Source of the DNA: an uncultured Clostridia bacterium
GTDB lineage: Bacteria > Bacillota > Clostridia > Oscillospirales > Oscillospiraceae
Length of the DNA stretch: 34,976 nt
Direction of reading: 5' to 3'
NCBI GenBank assembly: GCA_946186225.1
Contig: CAMHMK010000005.1
Span: 1-34,976, forward strand
This document shows, in pieces, positions 27,142 to 34,976 of the stretch. The notes under the pieces are model-generated. The model was not told the DNA's origin, searched no databases, and saw nothing but the letters and a program-made list of their open reading frames with translations. Every line of letters begins with the position of its first letter. The first letter of the stretch is position 1. Both the position numbers and the translations under genes were made by a program.

Positions 27142-28995
27142 ATGCCAGCGATGCCCGGCGGCGGGCGGTCCCCGCGCGGCTTTCTGACCGACGAGGAAAA
27201 GAAAAACATGCCCAAGGTCACGAAAGCGCTTCTGCTCCGGATTCTGTCTTATCTCAAGCCCTATTGGCTGCAGTTCTTATTCGTGTTTCTGGCGATTCTG
27301 CTCTCGGCCTCGATCGGGCTGCTGCCCTCAATCATCACCGGGCGAATCGTAGACCAGGCCCTGGTCGGGAAGAACATGAAGCTGCTGATTCAGCTCCTGC
27401 TGCTGGCCTTCGCAACGCTGACCGCCTCGCACGTCATCGGTGTGCTGGAAAGCTATATCAACGCCTGGATCTCCCAGCGCATCATCTTTGATATGCGCAA
27501 CCAGATGTACGACCATCTGCAGCACATGCCCCACGCTTTCTTTACCACCGAGCGGCAGGGCGACATCATCACCCGCATGAACACCGACATCAGCGGTGTG
27601 AGCTCGGTCATCTCCGGGACCCTGTCGCAGATCGTGAGCAACGTTGCCACCGTGGTGACGACCCTGGTGGCCCTGTTCACGATGAGCTGGCAGCTGGCAC
27701 TGGTGGGTCTGGTCGTGATCCCCCTGCTGATCCTTCCGACGCGCAGCGTGGGCAGGACCCGGTGGAAGCTCGCCAGCGCAAGCCAGGCCAAGCACGACGA
27801 GATGAACCAGCTCGTCAACGAGACCCTGTCGGTCAGCGGCTCGCTGCTGGTCAAGCTCTTTACCCGCGAGAAGCAGGAATACGAGCGCTTCCGCACGGTC
27901 AACCAGGAGGTCACCAAGCTGAACCTCAAGGAGTCCCGCAGCGGCAAGTGGTTCGGCGTGGTCATGGGCATGTTCACCCAGCTCGGGCCGCTGCTGATCT
28001 ATTTTGCAGGCGGCTGGCTCATCATCTCCCGGGGCGACCCGGCGCTGACCGTCGGCACGATCACGGCCACGGTCTCCCTGATCAACCGGCTCTACCGCCC
28101 GGTCCAGTCTCTGCTGAACATCCAGGTGGACTTCACGCGGTCACTGGCCCTGTTCACCCGCATCTTCGATTACTTTGACATGAAGAGCACGATCGTCAGC
28201 CCCGAGAACGGGAAACGGCCCGAATTACAGGACGCAGACGTCTGCTACGACCATGTGGTCTTTTCCTACGACCCGGCCAAGCCTCTGCTGACTGACATCA
28301 GCTTCACGGTCCCGGCCGGAAAGATGTACGCCATCGTCGGCCCCTCGGGCTCCGGCAAGTCCACGGTGGTGAATCTGATCCCCCGGCTCTATGACGTGCT
28401 GGGCGGCGCAGTCCGCCTGGGCGGCGTGGATGTGCGGGAGATGGATCTGGAGTATCTGCGCGCCAACATCGGCGTGGTAACCCAGGAGACCTATCTCTTC
28501 AACGGGACCATTCGGGAGAACCTGCTCTACGCCAAAGCCGACGCATCGCAGGCTGAGCTTGAGCGGGCCTGCAGGATCGCCAGCATCGACGAGTACATCC
28601 GCAGCCAGCCGGATGGCTATGACACAGTGGTCGGCAACCGCGGTCTGAAGCTCTCCGGCGGCGAGAAGCAGCGTCTCTCGATTGCCCGCGTGATCCTCAA
28701 AAACCCGCGGATCCTGATTCTGGACGAGGCAACCTCTGCCCTGGACTCGATCTCCGAGCACGCGATCCAGGACGCCCTGGAGCAGCTCATGGAGGGCCGG
28801 ACCAGCATCGTGATCGCCCACCGCCTGTCCACGATCCTGCAGGCGGACCGGATCCTGGTGGTCCAGGGCGGCGTAATCGCCGAACAGGGCAGCCACGAGG
28901 AGTTGCTGGCCAGGGGCGGGGTCTACCGCCAGCTCTATGAGACACAGTTCCGCACCATCCTCGACCTGGAGGAGAAGCACGAGACCAAGGCCTGA
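27142..28995 (+). CDS. ABC exporter, fused permease/ATP-binding protein
   Basis: MPAMPGGGRSPRGFLTDEEKKNMPKVTKALLLRILSYLKPYW...; Walker A GPSGSGKST, signature LSGGEKQR, Walker B ILILDEATSALD. Confidence 0.94.
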   Translation: MPAMPGGGRSPRGFLTDEEKKNMPKVTKALLLRILSYLKPYWLQFLFVFLAILLSASIGLLPSIITGRIVDQALVGKNMKLLIQLLLLAFATLTASHVIGVLESYINAWISQRIIFDMRNQMYDHLQHMPHAFFTTERQGDIITRMNTDISGVSSVISGTLSQIVSNVATVVTTLVALFTMSWQLALVGLVVIPLLILPTRSVGRTRWKLASASQAKHDEMNQLVNETLSVSGSLLVKLFTREKQEYERFRTVNQEVTKLNLKESRSGKWFGVVMGMFTQLGPLLIYFAGGWLIISRGDPALTVGTITATVSLINRLYRPVQSLLNIQVDFTRSLALFTRIFDYFDMKSTIVSPENGKRPELQDADVCYDHVVFSYDPAKPLLTDISFTVPAGKMYAIVGPSGSGKSTVVNLIPRLYDVLGGAVRLGGVDVREMDLEYLRANIGVVTQETYLFNGTIRENLLYAKADASQAELERACRIASIDEYIRSQPDGYDTVVGNRGLKLSGGEKQRLSIARVILKNPRILILDEATSALDSISEHAIQDALEQLMEGRTSIVIAHRLSTILQADRILVVQGGVIAEQGSHEELLARGGVYRQLYETQFRTILDLEEKHETKA

Positions 28996-29007
28996 GCCTG
29001 CGCTTTG

Positions 29008-30306
29008 CTACCGGCCGAAATAGTCGTCGATCCCGTCGGCGATGCCGAGGACCATCTTCTGCTGATAGGCAGCGGTGGCCATGGCCAGGTCCTCGGCCCG
29101 GTTGGACATATAGCCCATCTCGAGGATCGTGACGGGCACCGTACTCCAGTTGATCCCGGTCATGGTATCGGTATCCCAGATGCTGCGCTTTCTGGCCCCG
29201 GTCCTCGCGCAGAAGGCGTTCAGGACCGCCTCGGACAGGGCGCGGCTTTTGGTATACAGATTCCCGTTCCAGGGGTTGTTTTTGGTCATGTTGATGGTAT
29301 AGGCCCCATGGACGGAGGCGTCGTTGGACCCGTTGGCATGGATGCGGATGACGGCGTCTGCATGGACGCTGTTGCCAATCTTTGCGCGCTCGACGTTGGA
29401 CAGATCCACGTCATGGGTCGTCCGGGTCATGACGACCCGGTAGCCCCGCCGCTCCAGCTCCGTGCGGAGCATCAGGCTGACGGTCAGATTGAGCTGGTAT
29501 TCGTGGACCCCGCTGGCCGGACCGTAGGTGCCGCCGGAGACCTTTGCCTTCATGACCGAAGAGCCCGGGCCGTTCGGCTCCTTGGCGGGGTTCGCGTGAA
29601 GCTGGTGGCCGGGGTCGATCACAACGAGAGGACCGGGCTCGGGCTGCTCCGGCTCCGTGGATTCATCGACGGGGTCGTCGATCGGTTCGTCGATCCTGCC
29701 GCCGTTCATCCGGTAGAGGAAGGTCACGATCTGGGCCCGGGTGCAGGGCTGATTGGGGCTGAAATGCACAGCGTCGGTCCCTGCGGTGATCCCGTTTTGG
29801 ACGGCCCAGAGCACTGCCTGATAATGGTAGTCCGTGGGGCGGACGTCACGGAAGGGATTCGTTCCCCCCGTCTGCGGCTGACCGGCATAGCGCCAGAGCA
29901 TCGCCGCGACCTGGCCCCGGGTGCAGGCGTAGTTCGGCGCAAAGCGCCCCTTTCCGACCCCGGAGACGATCCCGGCGGACTCGGCCCAGCCGACTGCCGC
30001 CGCATACCAGGCCCGGGCCGGGACGTCCGAGAAGTCGGCCGGCTTCGCGGCAGGATGCTGCCCGTCCAGCCGGTAGAGGAAGGTCACGATCTGTGCCCGG
30101 GTGCAGTAGCGCCCGGGGCCGAAGGTCTCGGCGGTGAGGCCGCAGGTGATCTCCCGGTCGATCGCCCAGTCGACGGCCTTTGCAAACCAGGCGTCCGCAG
30201 GGACGTCCTTGAAGGCCGCAGCCTCGGCGGCGTGCGGCGGGCAGAGCGCGGCCAGCAGCACAAGGACCAGCGCGGCGGCAAGAATTCGAACGCGGTATTG
30301 TTTCAT
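29008..30306 (-). CDS. SLH-domain N-acetylmuramoyl-L-alanine amidase (Amidase_3)
   Basis: 432 aa; signal peptide, three SLH repeats (FKDVPADAWFAKAVDWAIDREITCG...), LVVIDPGHQ...IRIHANGS...ILEMGYMSN. Confidence 0.92.
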   Translation of the reverse strand: MKQYRVRILAAALVLVLLAALCPPHAAEAAAFKDVPADAWFAKAVDWAIDREITCGLTAETFGPGRYCTRAQIVTFLYRLDGQHPAAKPADFSDVPARAWYAAAVGWAESAGIVSGVGKGRFAPNYACTRGQVAAMLWRYAGQPQTGGTNPFRDVRPTDYHYQAVLWAVQNGITAGTDAVHFSPNQPCTRAQIVTFLYRMNGGRIDEPIDDPVDESTEPEQPEPGPLVVIDPGHQLHANPAKEPNGPGSSVMKAKVSGGTYGPASGVHEYQLNLTVSLMLRTELERRGYRVVMTRTTHDVDLSNVERAKIGNSVHADAVIRIHANGSNDASVHGAYTINMTKNNPWNGNLYTKSRALSEAVLNAFCARTGARKRSIWDTDTMTGINWSTVPVTILEMGYMSNRAEDLAMATAAYQQKMVLGIADGIDDYFGR

Positions 30307-30326
30307 CCGGGTTCCCCCCTTCCCGC

Positions 30327-31634
30327 TCAGTACGGCAGCGGGCCGATCGCCTCATAGACCGTGCGGGAGATGGATACGATCAGAGCCTTCGCTGCGTTGA
30401 TATTGGTGAGGTCCGTGGACATGATGCAAAGATAATAGGTCCCGCAGGGAGCAAACACGGCGGCAGCGTCATGCTGGGCATAGAGCAGCTCGCCGGTTTT
30501 GTTTGCGACCGAAACCCCACGGGGGACCCCGGCGGGGATCTTCTCGCGGCGCTGCTGGCTCAGCAGGGCCTGGAGGATCCGGGCGGAGGCCGTTTGGTTT
30601 ACATAAGTTCCTTCCACGATCTGCTGCAGCGCCGTGCAGCAGTCCCGGCAGGAGGTGTAGTTGGTGCCGCTGCCCTCGCCCATCTTGCGGCTGAGCACGC
30701 TGTCGGAGAAGCCGTTGTCCCGGGCGAAGCGGTTGATCGCGTCCTTGCCGATCTGATCGATCAGATAGTCGCAGCAGTAGTTGCTGCTCTGGCTGAGCAT
30801 GAGGTCCATCAGGTTGCGGTTGTTGGCGCTGGCGGTCCCGTTTTCCACGCACTGCTCGTAGCCCCCGGCGACAAAGAGCTTGATGAGGCTGGCCGCCTCT
30901 ATTTTTTGGGGGTTGAGGCTGATCAGGATCTCCGTGCTGGGCTGGTAGAGCCAGACAGACCAGGTCCCCTCCTTCCCTGCCAGCGCGGCTTCCAGGGAAC
31001 CTTTCAACTGCGCCGTCGTCGGATAGCTGTAGAGGGACCGGAAGAGGAAGGTGACGGCCTGCGCTCTCGTGCAGGGCGCATCCGGCGAGAAGGTCTGCCT
31101 CCCGCTGCCCAGAACGACGCGGTTTTCCGAGCCCCAGCAGACGGCGGGGTAATAGAAGCTCTGATCCCAGACGTCCGAAAAGCTCGGCCGGCCTGCGGCC
31201 GCAGGCATCCCGTTGGCCCGCCAGAGGAAGGTGACCATCTCCGCGCGGGTGACGGTCCGGTCGGGGGAAAAGCGGGTCCTGCTCGTGCCGGCGGTAACGC
31301 CCTGCTCCACAGCCCAGCTGACGGCGGCTGCATACCAGGCGCTCGCCGGAACGTCCTTGACTTCACAGGCCGCCTGCGGCGCCGGACAGCCCTTCGCCCG
31401 CCAAAGGAAGGTGACCACCTGGGCTCGGGTGCAGCGGGCTTCGGGGCTGAATTTGGAAGCGGAGGTTCCCGCCACGATCCCGTGGGCCCTGGCCCAGTTT
31501 ACAGCCGTGCAGAACCAGGCGTTTTTCGGGACGTCGGTAAATTCCGCTTCGTCAGCCGACGCAGGGCAGGCGAGCAGAGAGAGCACTGTAAGCAGCACAA
31601 GCGCCGCTGCAAGGATTCGTTTCATAGGGGTCAT
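30327..31634 (-). CDS. SLH-domain serine hydrolase, class A beta-lactamase-like fold
   Basis: 435 aa; signal peptide, three SLH repeats, then SLIK (SxxK), SSN (SxN) and KTG motifs. Confidence 0.88.
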   Translation of the reverse strand: MTPMKRILAAALVLLTVLSLLACPASADEAEFTDVPKNAWFCTAVNWARAHGIVAGTSASKFSPEARCTRAQVVTFLWRAKGCPAPQAACEVKDVPASAWYAAAVSWAVEQGVTAGTSRTRFSPDRTVTRAEMVTFLWRANGMPAAAGRPSFSDVWDQSFYYPAVCWGSENRVVLGSGRQTFSPDAPCTRAQAVTFLFRSLYSYPTTAQLKGSLEAALAGKEGTWSVWLYQPSTEILISLNPQKIEAASLIKLFVAGGYEQCVENGTASANNRNLMDLMLSQSSNYCCDYLIDQIGKDAINRFARDNGFSDSVLSRKMGEGSGTNYTSCRDCCTALQQIVEGTYVNQTASARILQALLSQQRREKIPAGVPRGVSVANKTGELLYAQHDAAAVFAPCGTYYLCIMSTDLTNINAAKALIVSISRTVYEAIGPLPY

Positions 31635-31664
31635 CCGCTTCCTTTTCTTTCATAATACTTAATT

Positions 31665-31693
31665 ATTATAGTGCGGGATTCCGGCGGAATCAA
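31665..31693 (-). promoter_or_regulatory. SigA-type promoter of SLH gene pair
   Basis: Minus strand TTGATT-17 nt-TATAAT. Confidence 0.75.
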
Positions 31694-31732
31694 GCCCCGC
31701 GCAAAGCTTTTTTCGCGGCGGCGGATTTTCAG

Positions 31733-31761
31733 TTGCCTTTTCCCGGAATCCGGCGTATAAT
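31733..31761 (+). promoter_or_regulatory. SigA-type promoter, divergent, for 80-aa membrane protein
   Basis: TTGCCT-17 nt-TATAAT. Confidence 0.7.
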
Positions 31762-31816
31762 GAAGCCTGCAAGAATCATCACAGGGTCCCGTCGGGACCG
31801 GGAAGGAGCATTTCTT

Positions 31817-32059
31817 ATGGAGAAAGTCAACTTTTTTGAACAGATCGCCGATTGGTTCCGGACCTGGGCAGCCAATATCGAGATCCCCCAGGTGGCCGCG
31901 CTGGTCATCGGCATTGCCGCCCTGCTGGTCGCGCTGACCGCGGCCAAGGCCGTCGGCCGGATCCTTCTGATCATCGCCGCCGCGCTTGGCATCCTCTATT
32001 TCTTCTATCCAGCCGTCTTCACCGACGTGGTCGCCTGGGCCAAGGGCCTGGCGGCGTAG
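31817..32059 (+). CDS. Small membrane protein (80 aa)
   Basis: MEKVNFFEQIADWFRTWAANIEIPQVAALVIGIAALLVALTAAKAVGRILLIIAAALGILYFFYPAVFTDVVAWAKGLAA; GGAAGGAG SD; amphipathic N-terminus plus two hydrophobic segments. Confidence 0.8.
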   Translation: MEKVNFFEQIADWFRTWAANIEIPQVAALVIGIAALLVALTAAKAVGRILLIIAAALGILYFFYPAVFTDVVAWAKGLAA

Positions 32060-32086
32060 CGCCGGAGGGACCCCGCACGGGAAAAA

Positions 32087-32128
32087 GGGCGGTACCGAGC
32101 TTGCAGAAACGCAGGCTCGGTACCGCCC
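32087..32128 (+). terminator. Strong hairpin, probable terminator of 80-aa ORF
   Basis: GGGCGGTACCGAGC...GCTCGGTACCGCCC followed by ATTTTGC. Confidence 0.6.
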
Positions 32129-32208
32129 ATTTTGCAAAATATATGCTTCGCTATGCGACGAAGCGGGAAAAACGGGTAGTAGAACGGTGAAAGGACCTTT
32201 CAAAACGG

Positions 32209-32784
32209 ATGATAGGAGATGATACCGTGGAGGATGAACAGATCGTCGCCCTGTACTGGGCGCGCTCGGAGCGCGCGATCCGGGAGAGTATGTCGAAATA
32301 CGGGGCTTACTGTCAGGCAATCGCCTGCAATATCCTCTCTTTTCGCTCGGACGCCGAGGAGGCCGTAAACGACACCTGGCTCGGCGCGTGGAACGCCATG
32401 CCGCCGGCCCAGCCCGCCATCCTGCGAACCTTCCTGGGCAAGATCACGCGCCGCGTCTCACTCAAGCGGCTGCGCGACCTCTACCGCGAGAAGCGCGGCG
32501 GCGGCCAGGTTGCGCTGGCGCTGGAGGAGCTGGACGAGTGCGTCAGCGGCGGCTCCACGCCGGAGCAGGCAGTCAGCGAAAAGGAGCTGGGCGAAGCCCT
32601 GCGACGATTTGTGGACGGACTGCCGCAGACGGAGCGACGGGTCTTCCTGTGCCGCTACTGGTATCTCGAACCGATCACCGCGATCAGTCAACGCTTCGGC
32701 TTCCGCGAGAGCAAGGTCAAATCCATGCTGAGCCGAAGCCGGAAAAAGCTGCAAGCCTACTTGCGAAAGGAGAATTATCTGTGA
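32209..32784 (+). CDS. ECF-like RNA polymerase sigma factor
   Basis: 191 aa; region 2 (FRSDAEEAVNDTWLGAWNAMPP) and region 4 (LPQTERRVFLCRYWYLEPITAISQRFGFRESKVKSMLSRSRKKLQAYL). A GTG start at 32227 is also possible. Confidence 0.9.
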   Translation: MIGDDTVEDEQIVALYWARSERAIRESMSKYGAYCQAIACNILSFRSDAEEAVNDTWLGAWNAMPPAQPAILRTFLGKITRRVSLKRLRDLYREKRGGGQVALALEELDECVSGGSTPEQAVSEKELGEALRRFVDGLPQTERRVFLCRYWYLEPITAISQRFGFRESKVKSMLSRSRKKLQAYLRKENYL

Positions 32785-33338
32785 AATCCGAACAGATTTT
32801 AGAAGCGCTGGATGCTGTGGACGACCGCTGGCTCCAGGATGCAAAGCCGGACGCGGCGGGATTTGCCCTGAAGCGGAACCGCCTCCGCGCCCTTGCCATC
32901 GCTGCGGCTGCCGCCGTGATCCTGCTGCTCAGCGGCTTTACGGTCTACAAGGTCGGGCTGGTGAACGGCTGGTGGCAGAGACCGTCCAACGACCCGCTCG
33001 CCGTGGTTCAGAGCGCGGTGGAGGGAGAGATCAACTGGGACTACACCCAGTCCGCCTCGTTTGAGCGGGCGGAGATCGACGAGGCCGAGACCGCCCGCTG
33101 GAAGTCGAATCTCAAGGGCAGCGAGCTGGCCCGGTCCTACGGCTGGAGCGACGACTACATCGAGCATCACTTTCTGGTCGTCCGCGCTGTCTATACCGTC
33201 CAATACGACCACACGAAGACCTGGGAGAAGGACGGACGCCTGGAGCAGCTCTATTTCCTCCGACAGGACCAAGAGACGAATCTCTGGGAGGTCTATGAGG
33301 CCATGTCGCCGAACGAAGCGCCTGAGCCGTCTGAATAG
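32781..33338 (+). CDS. Putative cognate anti-sigma factor, single-pass membrane protein
   Basis: GTG start overlaps sigma-gene stop (GTGA); VKSEQILEALDAVDDRWLQDAKP..., one TM (ALAIAAAAAVILLLSGFTVYKV), extracytoplasmic domain. Confidence 0.75.
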   Translation: MKSEQILEALDAVDDRWLQDAKPDAAGFALKRNRLRALAIAAAAAVILLLSGFTVYKVGLVNGWWQRPSNDPLAVVQSAVEGEINWDYTQSASFERAEIDEAETARWKSNLKGSELARSYGWSDDYIEHHFLVVRAVYTVQYDHTKTWEKDGRLEQLYFLRQDQETNLWEVYEAMSPNEAPEPSE

Positions 33339-33352
33339 AACAACAACTGAAT

Positions 33353-33395
33353 TGCCGCCTTCCGTTCCGAACCGGAACGGGAGGCGGCGCTTTTT
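33353..33395 (+). terminator. Rho-independent terminator after anti-sigma gene
   Basis: gccgccttccgttccgaaccggaacgggaggcggcgctttttct. Confidence 0.8.
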
Positions 33396-33425
33396 CTTTG
33401 CGTTTGCAGAAAGGAGTATGTAGGC

Positions 33426-34418
33426 ATGAAGCGAAACGCCTTGATCTTGATCTGGACCTGCAGCCTCTCCCTGCTGCTATGCGCCTGCGTGCAGACGCCA
33501 GGACCGTCCGGGGCTGCGACGGCGGAAGCAGTCGCTGAAGCAGCAGAGCCCCCGGTTTTGACCGACACTCCTCCGCTGCCCACGGCGGAAGCTGCCGCAG
33601 AGCAAGGCCCGCCGGATTGGGAGGCAGCCGAATCCACCGCCGAGCCGACCGACCCTGCCACGACGCAGGCCGATCCGCCGGAGCCGCCGTTCCGACCGCT
33701 GCCGGGGGATACGACAGCCGGCTGGGACCCGTCCCGGGCGGAGGCCTTTCCTTCGGACGCAGATTGCTCGCCCTGGCAGTTTCTGACGAAATGGATGCGC
33801 GTGGAGGGGCTTGCCTTCTCCGACCTGGACGCCCTGGGCTGCCGTCAGCTCCTGCTGGTCTCCGCCCAGGCCGACGGCGTTACAATGCGCGCAAGCTGTT
33901 ATGAAAGGAGGGGCGGAGACTGGTTGTTTATCGACGCTCTGCGGAGCATGCACGGATGGGTCGGCGCGAACGGGATCGCCCACAACCGAAGGCGCTACTC
34001 GGACGCCTCCCCGGCGGGGCTCTGGAGCCTGGGACCGGCCTTCGGAAACGCGGAACAGCCGGAGGGCCTGCGCCTGGCCTGGCGGGACGTGACGCCGCAG
34101 TCGGACTGGGTCTGTGACGCGGATTCCGTCTATTTCAACACCTGGCAGGAGCGGAACGATCCGAAGCTGATCGAGACCTGGGACTATGACGACGCGGAGC
34201 ACCTGGAAGATTATCCGCGCTGCTACGCCTATGCCTGCGTGATCGGCTACAACCTCCCGCCCGACCCTGCCCCGGACCGCGGCTGCGCGATCTTTCTCCA
34301 CTGCGCCACCGGCCCGACCGGCGGCTGCATCGGCCTCCCGGAGCAGGAGATGCGCCGTGTCCTGACCTGGCTGGACCCGGAAAAGCACCCGTATATTCTG
34401 ATCAGCGGGAGCGAGTGA
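33426..34418 (+). CDS. YkuD-family L,D-transpeptidase lipoprotein
   Basis: 330 aa; lipobox LLLCAC; Pro/Ala/Glu-rich linker; catalytic IFLHCATGPTGGCIGLPEQEM. Confidence 0.88.
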   Translation: MKRNALILIWTCSLSLLLCACVQTPGPSGAATAEAVAEAAEPPVLTDTPPLPTAEAAAEQGPPDWEAAESTAEPTDPATTQADPPEPPFRPLPGDTTAGWDPSRAEAFPSDADCSPWQFLTKWMRVEGLAFSDLDALGCRQLLLVSAQADGVTMRASCYERRGGDWLFIDALRSMHGWVGANGIAHNRRRYSDASPAGLWSLGPAFGNAEQPEGLRLAWRDVTPQSDWVCDADSVYFNTWQERNDPKLIETWDYDDAEHLEDYPRCYAYACVIGYNLPPDPAPDRGCAIFLHCATGPTGGCIGLPEQEMRRVLTWLDPEKHPYILISGSE

Positions 34419-34447
34419 GCCGGGGCGGACCGGAGCACGCAAAAGCA

Positions 34448-34479
34448 GGGGCCGTATCGCCTTTCGGTGATACGGCCCC
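34448..34479. terminator. Hairpin between convergent L,D-transpeptidase and groEL genes
   Basis: GGGGCCGTATC-gcctttcggt-GATACGGCCCC; perfect 11-bp stem, weak T tracts. Confidence 0.55.
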
Positions 34480-34509
34480 GGAATACTGATTTGGTTGTCG
34501 GACTGTGGC

Positions 34510-34976
34510 TTAGTACATACCGCCCATTCCGCCGCCGGCGCCGGCAGCTGCTGCCGCCATGGCTGCGTCGGCCTGGGGATCGGGCTTATCCACGACCAGG
34601 GACTCGGTGGTCAGAACGGAGGCCGCGATGGAGGCCGCGTTCTCCAGAGCGCTGCGGGTCACCTTGGTGGGATCTACGATGCCGCTGGGGATCATGTCCA
34701 CGAACACGTCCTTGGCTGCGTCGTAGCCGTAGCCGAGCTTGCGGCTGTTCTTGATCTTCTCGAAGATCACGGAGCCGTCCACGCCGGCGTTTTCAGCGAT
34801 CTGGCGGATCGGGGCCTGCAGGGCGCGGGCCACGATGGCGGCGCCGGTCTTCTCATCGCCGCTCAGGCGGGAGACGAGCTTCTCCACCGCAGGGATCGCG
34901 TTGACGTAGGCCGTGCCGCCGCCGGCGACGATGCCTTCCTCAACTGCGGCGCGGGTGGCGTTCAGCGCGTCCTCGA
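34510..34976 (-). CDS. groL: 60 kDa chaperonin GroEL, C-terminal part, truncated at right edge
   Basis: [33 protein letters not shown]...[35 protein letters not shown]...GGGMGGMY. Confidence 0.97.
   Translation of the reverse strand, partial: EDALNATRAAVEEGIVAGGGTAYVNAIPAVEKLVSRLSGDEKTGAAIVARALQAPIRQIAENAGVDGSVIFEKIKNSRKLGYGYDAAKDVFVDMIPSGIVDPTKVTRSALENAASIAASVLTTESLVVDKPDPQADAAMAAAAAGAGGGMGGMY

Noticed and set aside
29005-30357. 450-aa plus-strand ORF opposite SLH amidase
   Set aside because: Antisense to a clearly assigned Amidase_3/SLH gene.
29700-31450. Repeated short motifs that could suggest a CRISPR-like array
   Set aside because: Repeats are far apart, in frame and encode SLH domains; no uniform spacers.
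1-34976. Prophage, transposon, toxin-antitoxin or phage-defence island
   Set aside because: No integrase, transposase, phage structural, nuclease-defence or TA gene recognised; RadC alone is not evidence of an island here.

Overview
High-GC window from a Gram-positive spore-former, probably a Clostridia/Oscillospiraceae-like Firmicute (lineage inferred from gene content and order). Most genes are on the minus strand. From left to right: an HTH/DUF2975 pair; the spoIIAA-spoIIAB-sigF operon; a type Ic aminotransferase; sipL-spoIVA with an untracked 47-aa membrane ORF upstream; then a gap-free minus-strand run of about 17 genes read from cdaA (about 24.3 kb) to rsgA (7.4 kb). That run is cdaA-cdaR, a DUF5685/J-domain/membrane/degenerate-J cassette, then yicC(yloC)-remA-gmk-rpoZ-priA-def-fmt-rsmB-rlmN-stp-prkC-rsgA. 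After it come a cysteine-desulfurase/DUF3343 pair, vanZ-radC, an ABC exporter, two SLH-anchored cell-wall enzymes, a sigma/anti-sigma pair, an L,D-transpeptidase lipoprotein and the 3' end of groEL. The best candidate for an undescribed system is the four-gene cassette at 19417-22118. It has a J-domain protein with a Tyr/Gly/Ser/Gln-rich linker and a C-terminal cysteine cluster. It also has a paralogue that keeps the same architecture but has lost HPD, a small integral membrane protein, and a Cys-rich DUF5685 protein with two Asp-rich motifs resembling those of squalene/phytoene synthases. Other items of interest are a multi-hairpin region downstream of rsgA, a candidate SigE promoter in front of the 47-aa ORF/sipL/spoIVA, and a compact imperfect-palindrome intergenic element at 3890-3965. 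No tRNA, rRNA, CRISPR array or transposase was recognised.
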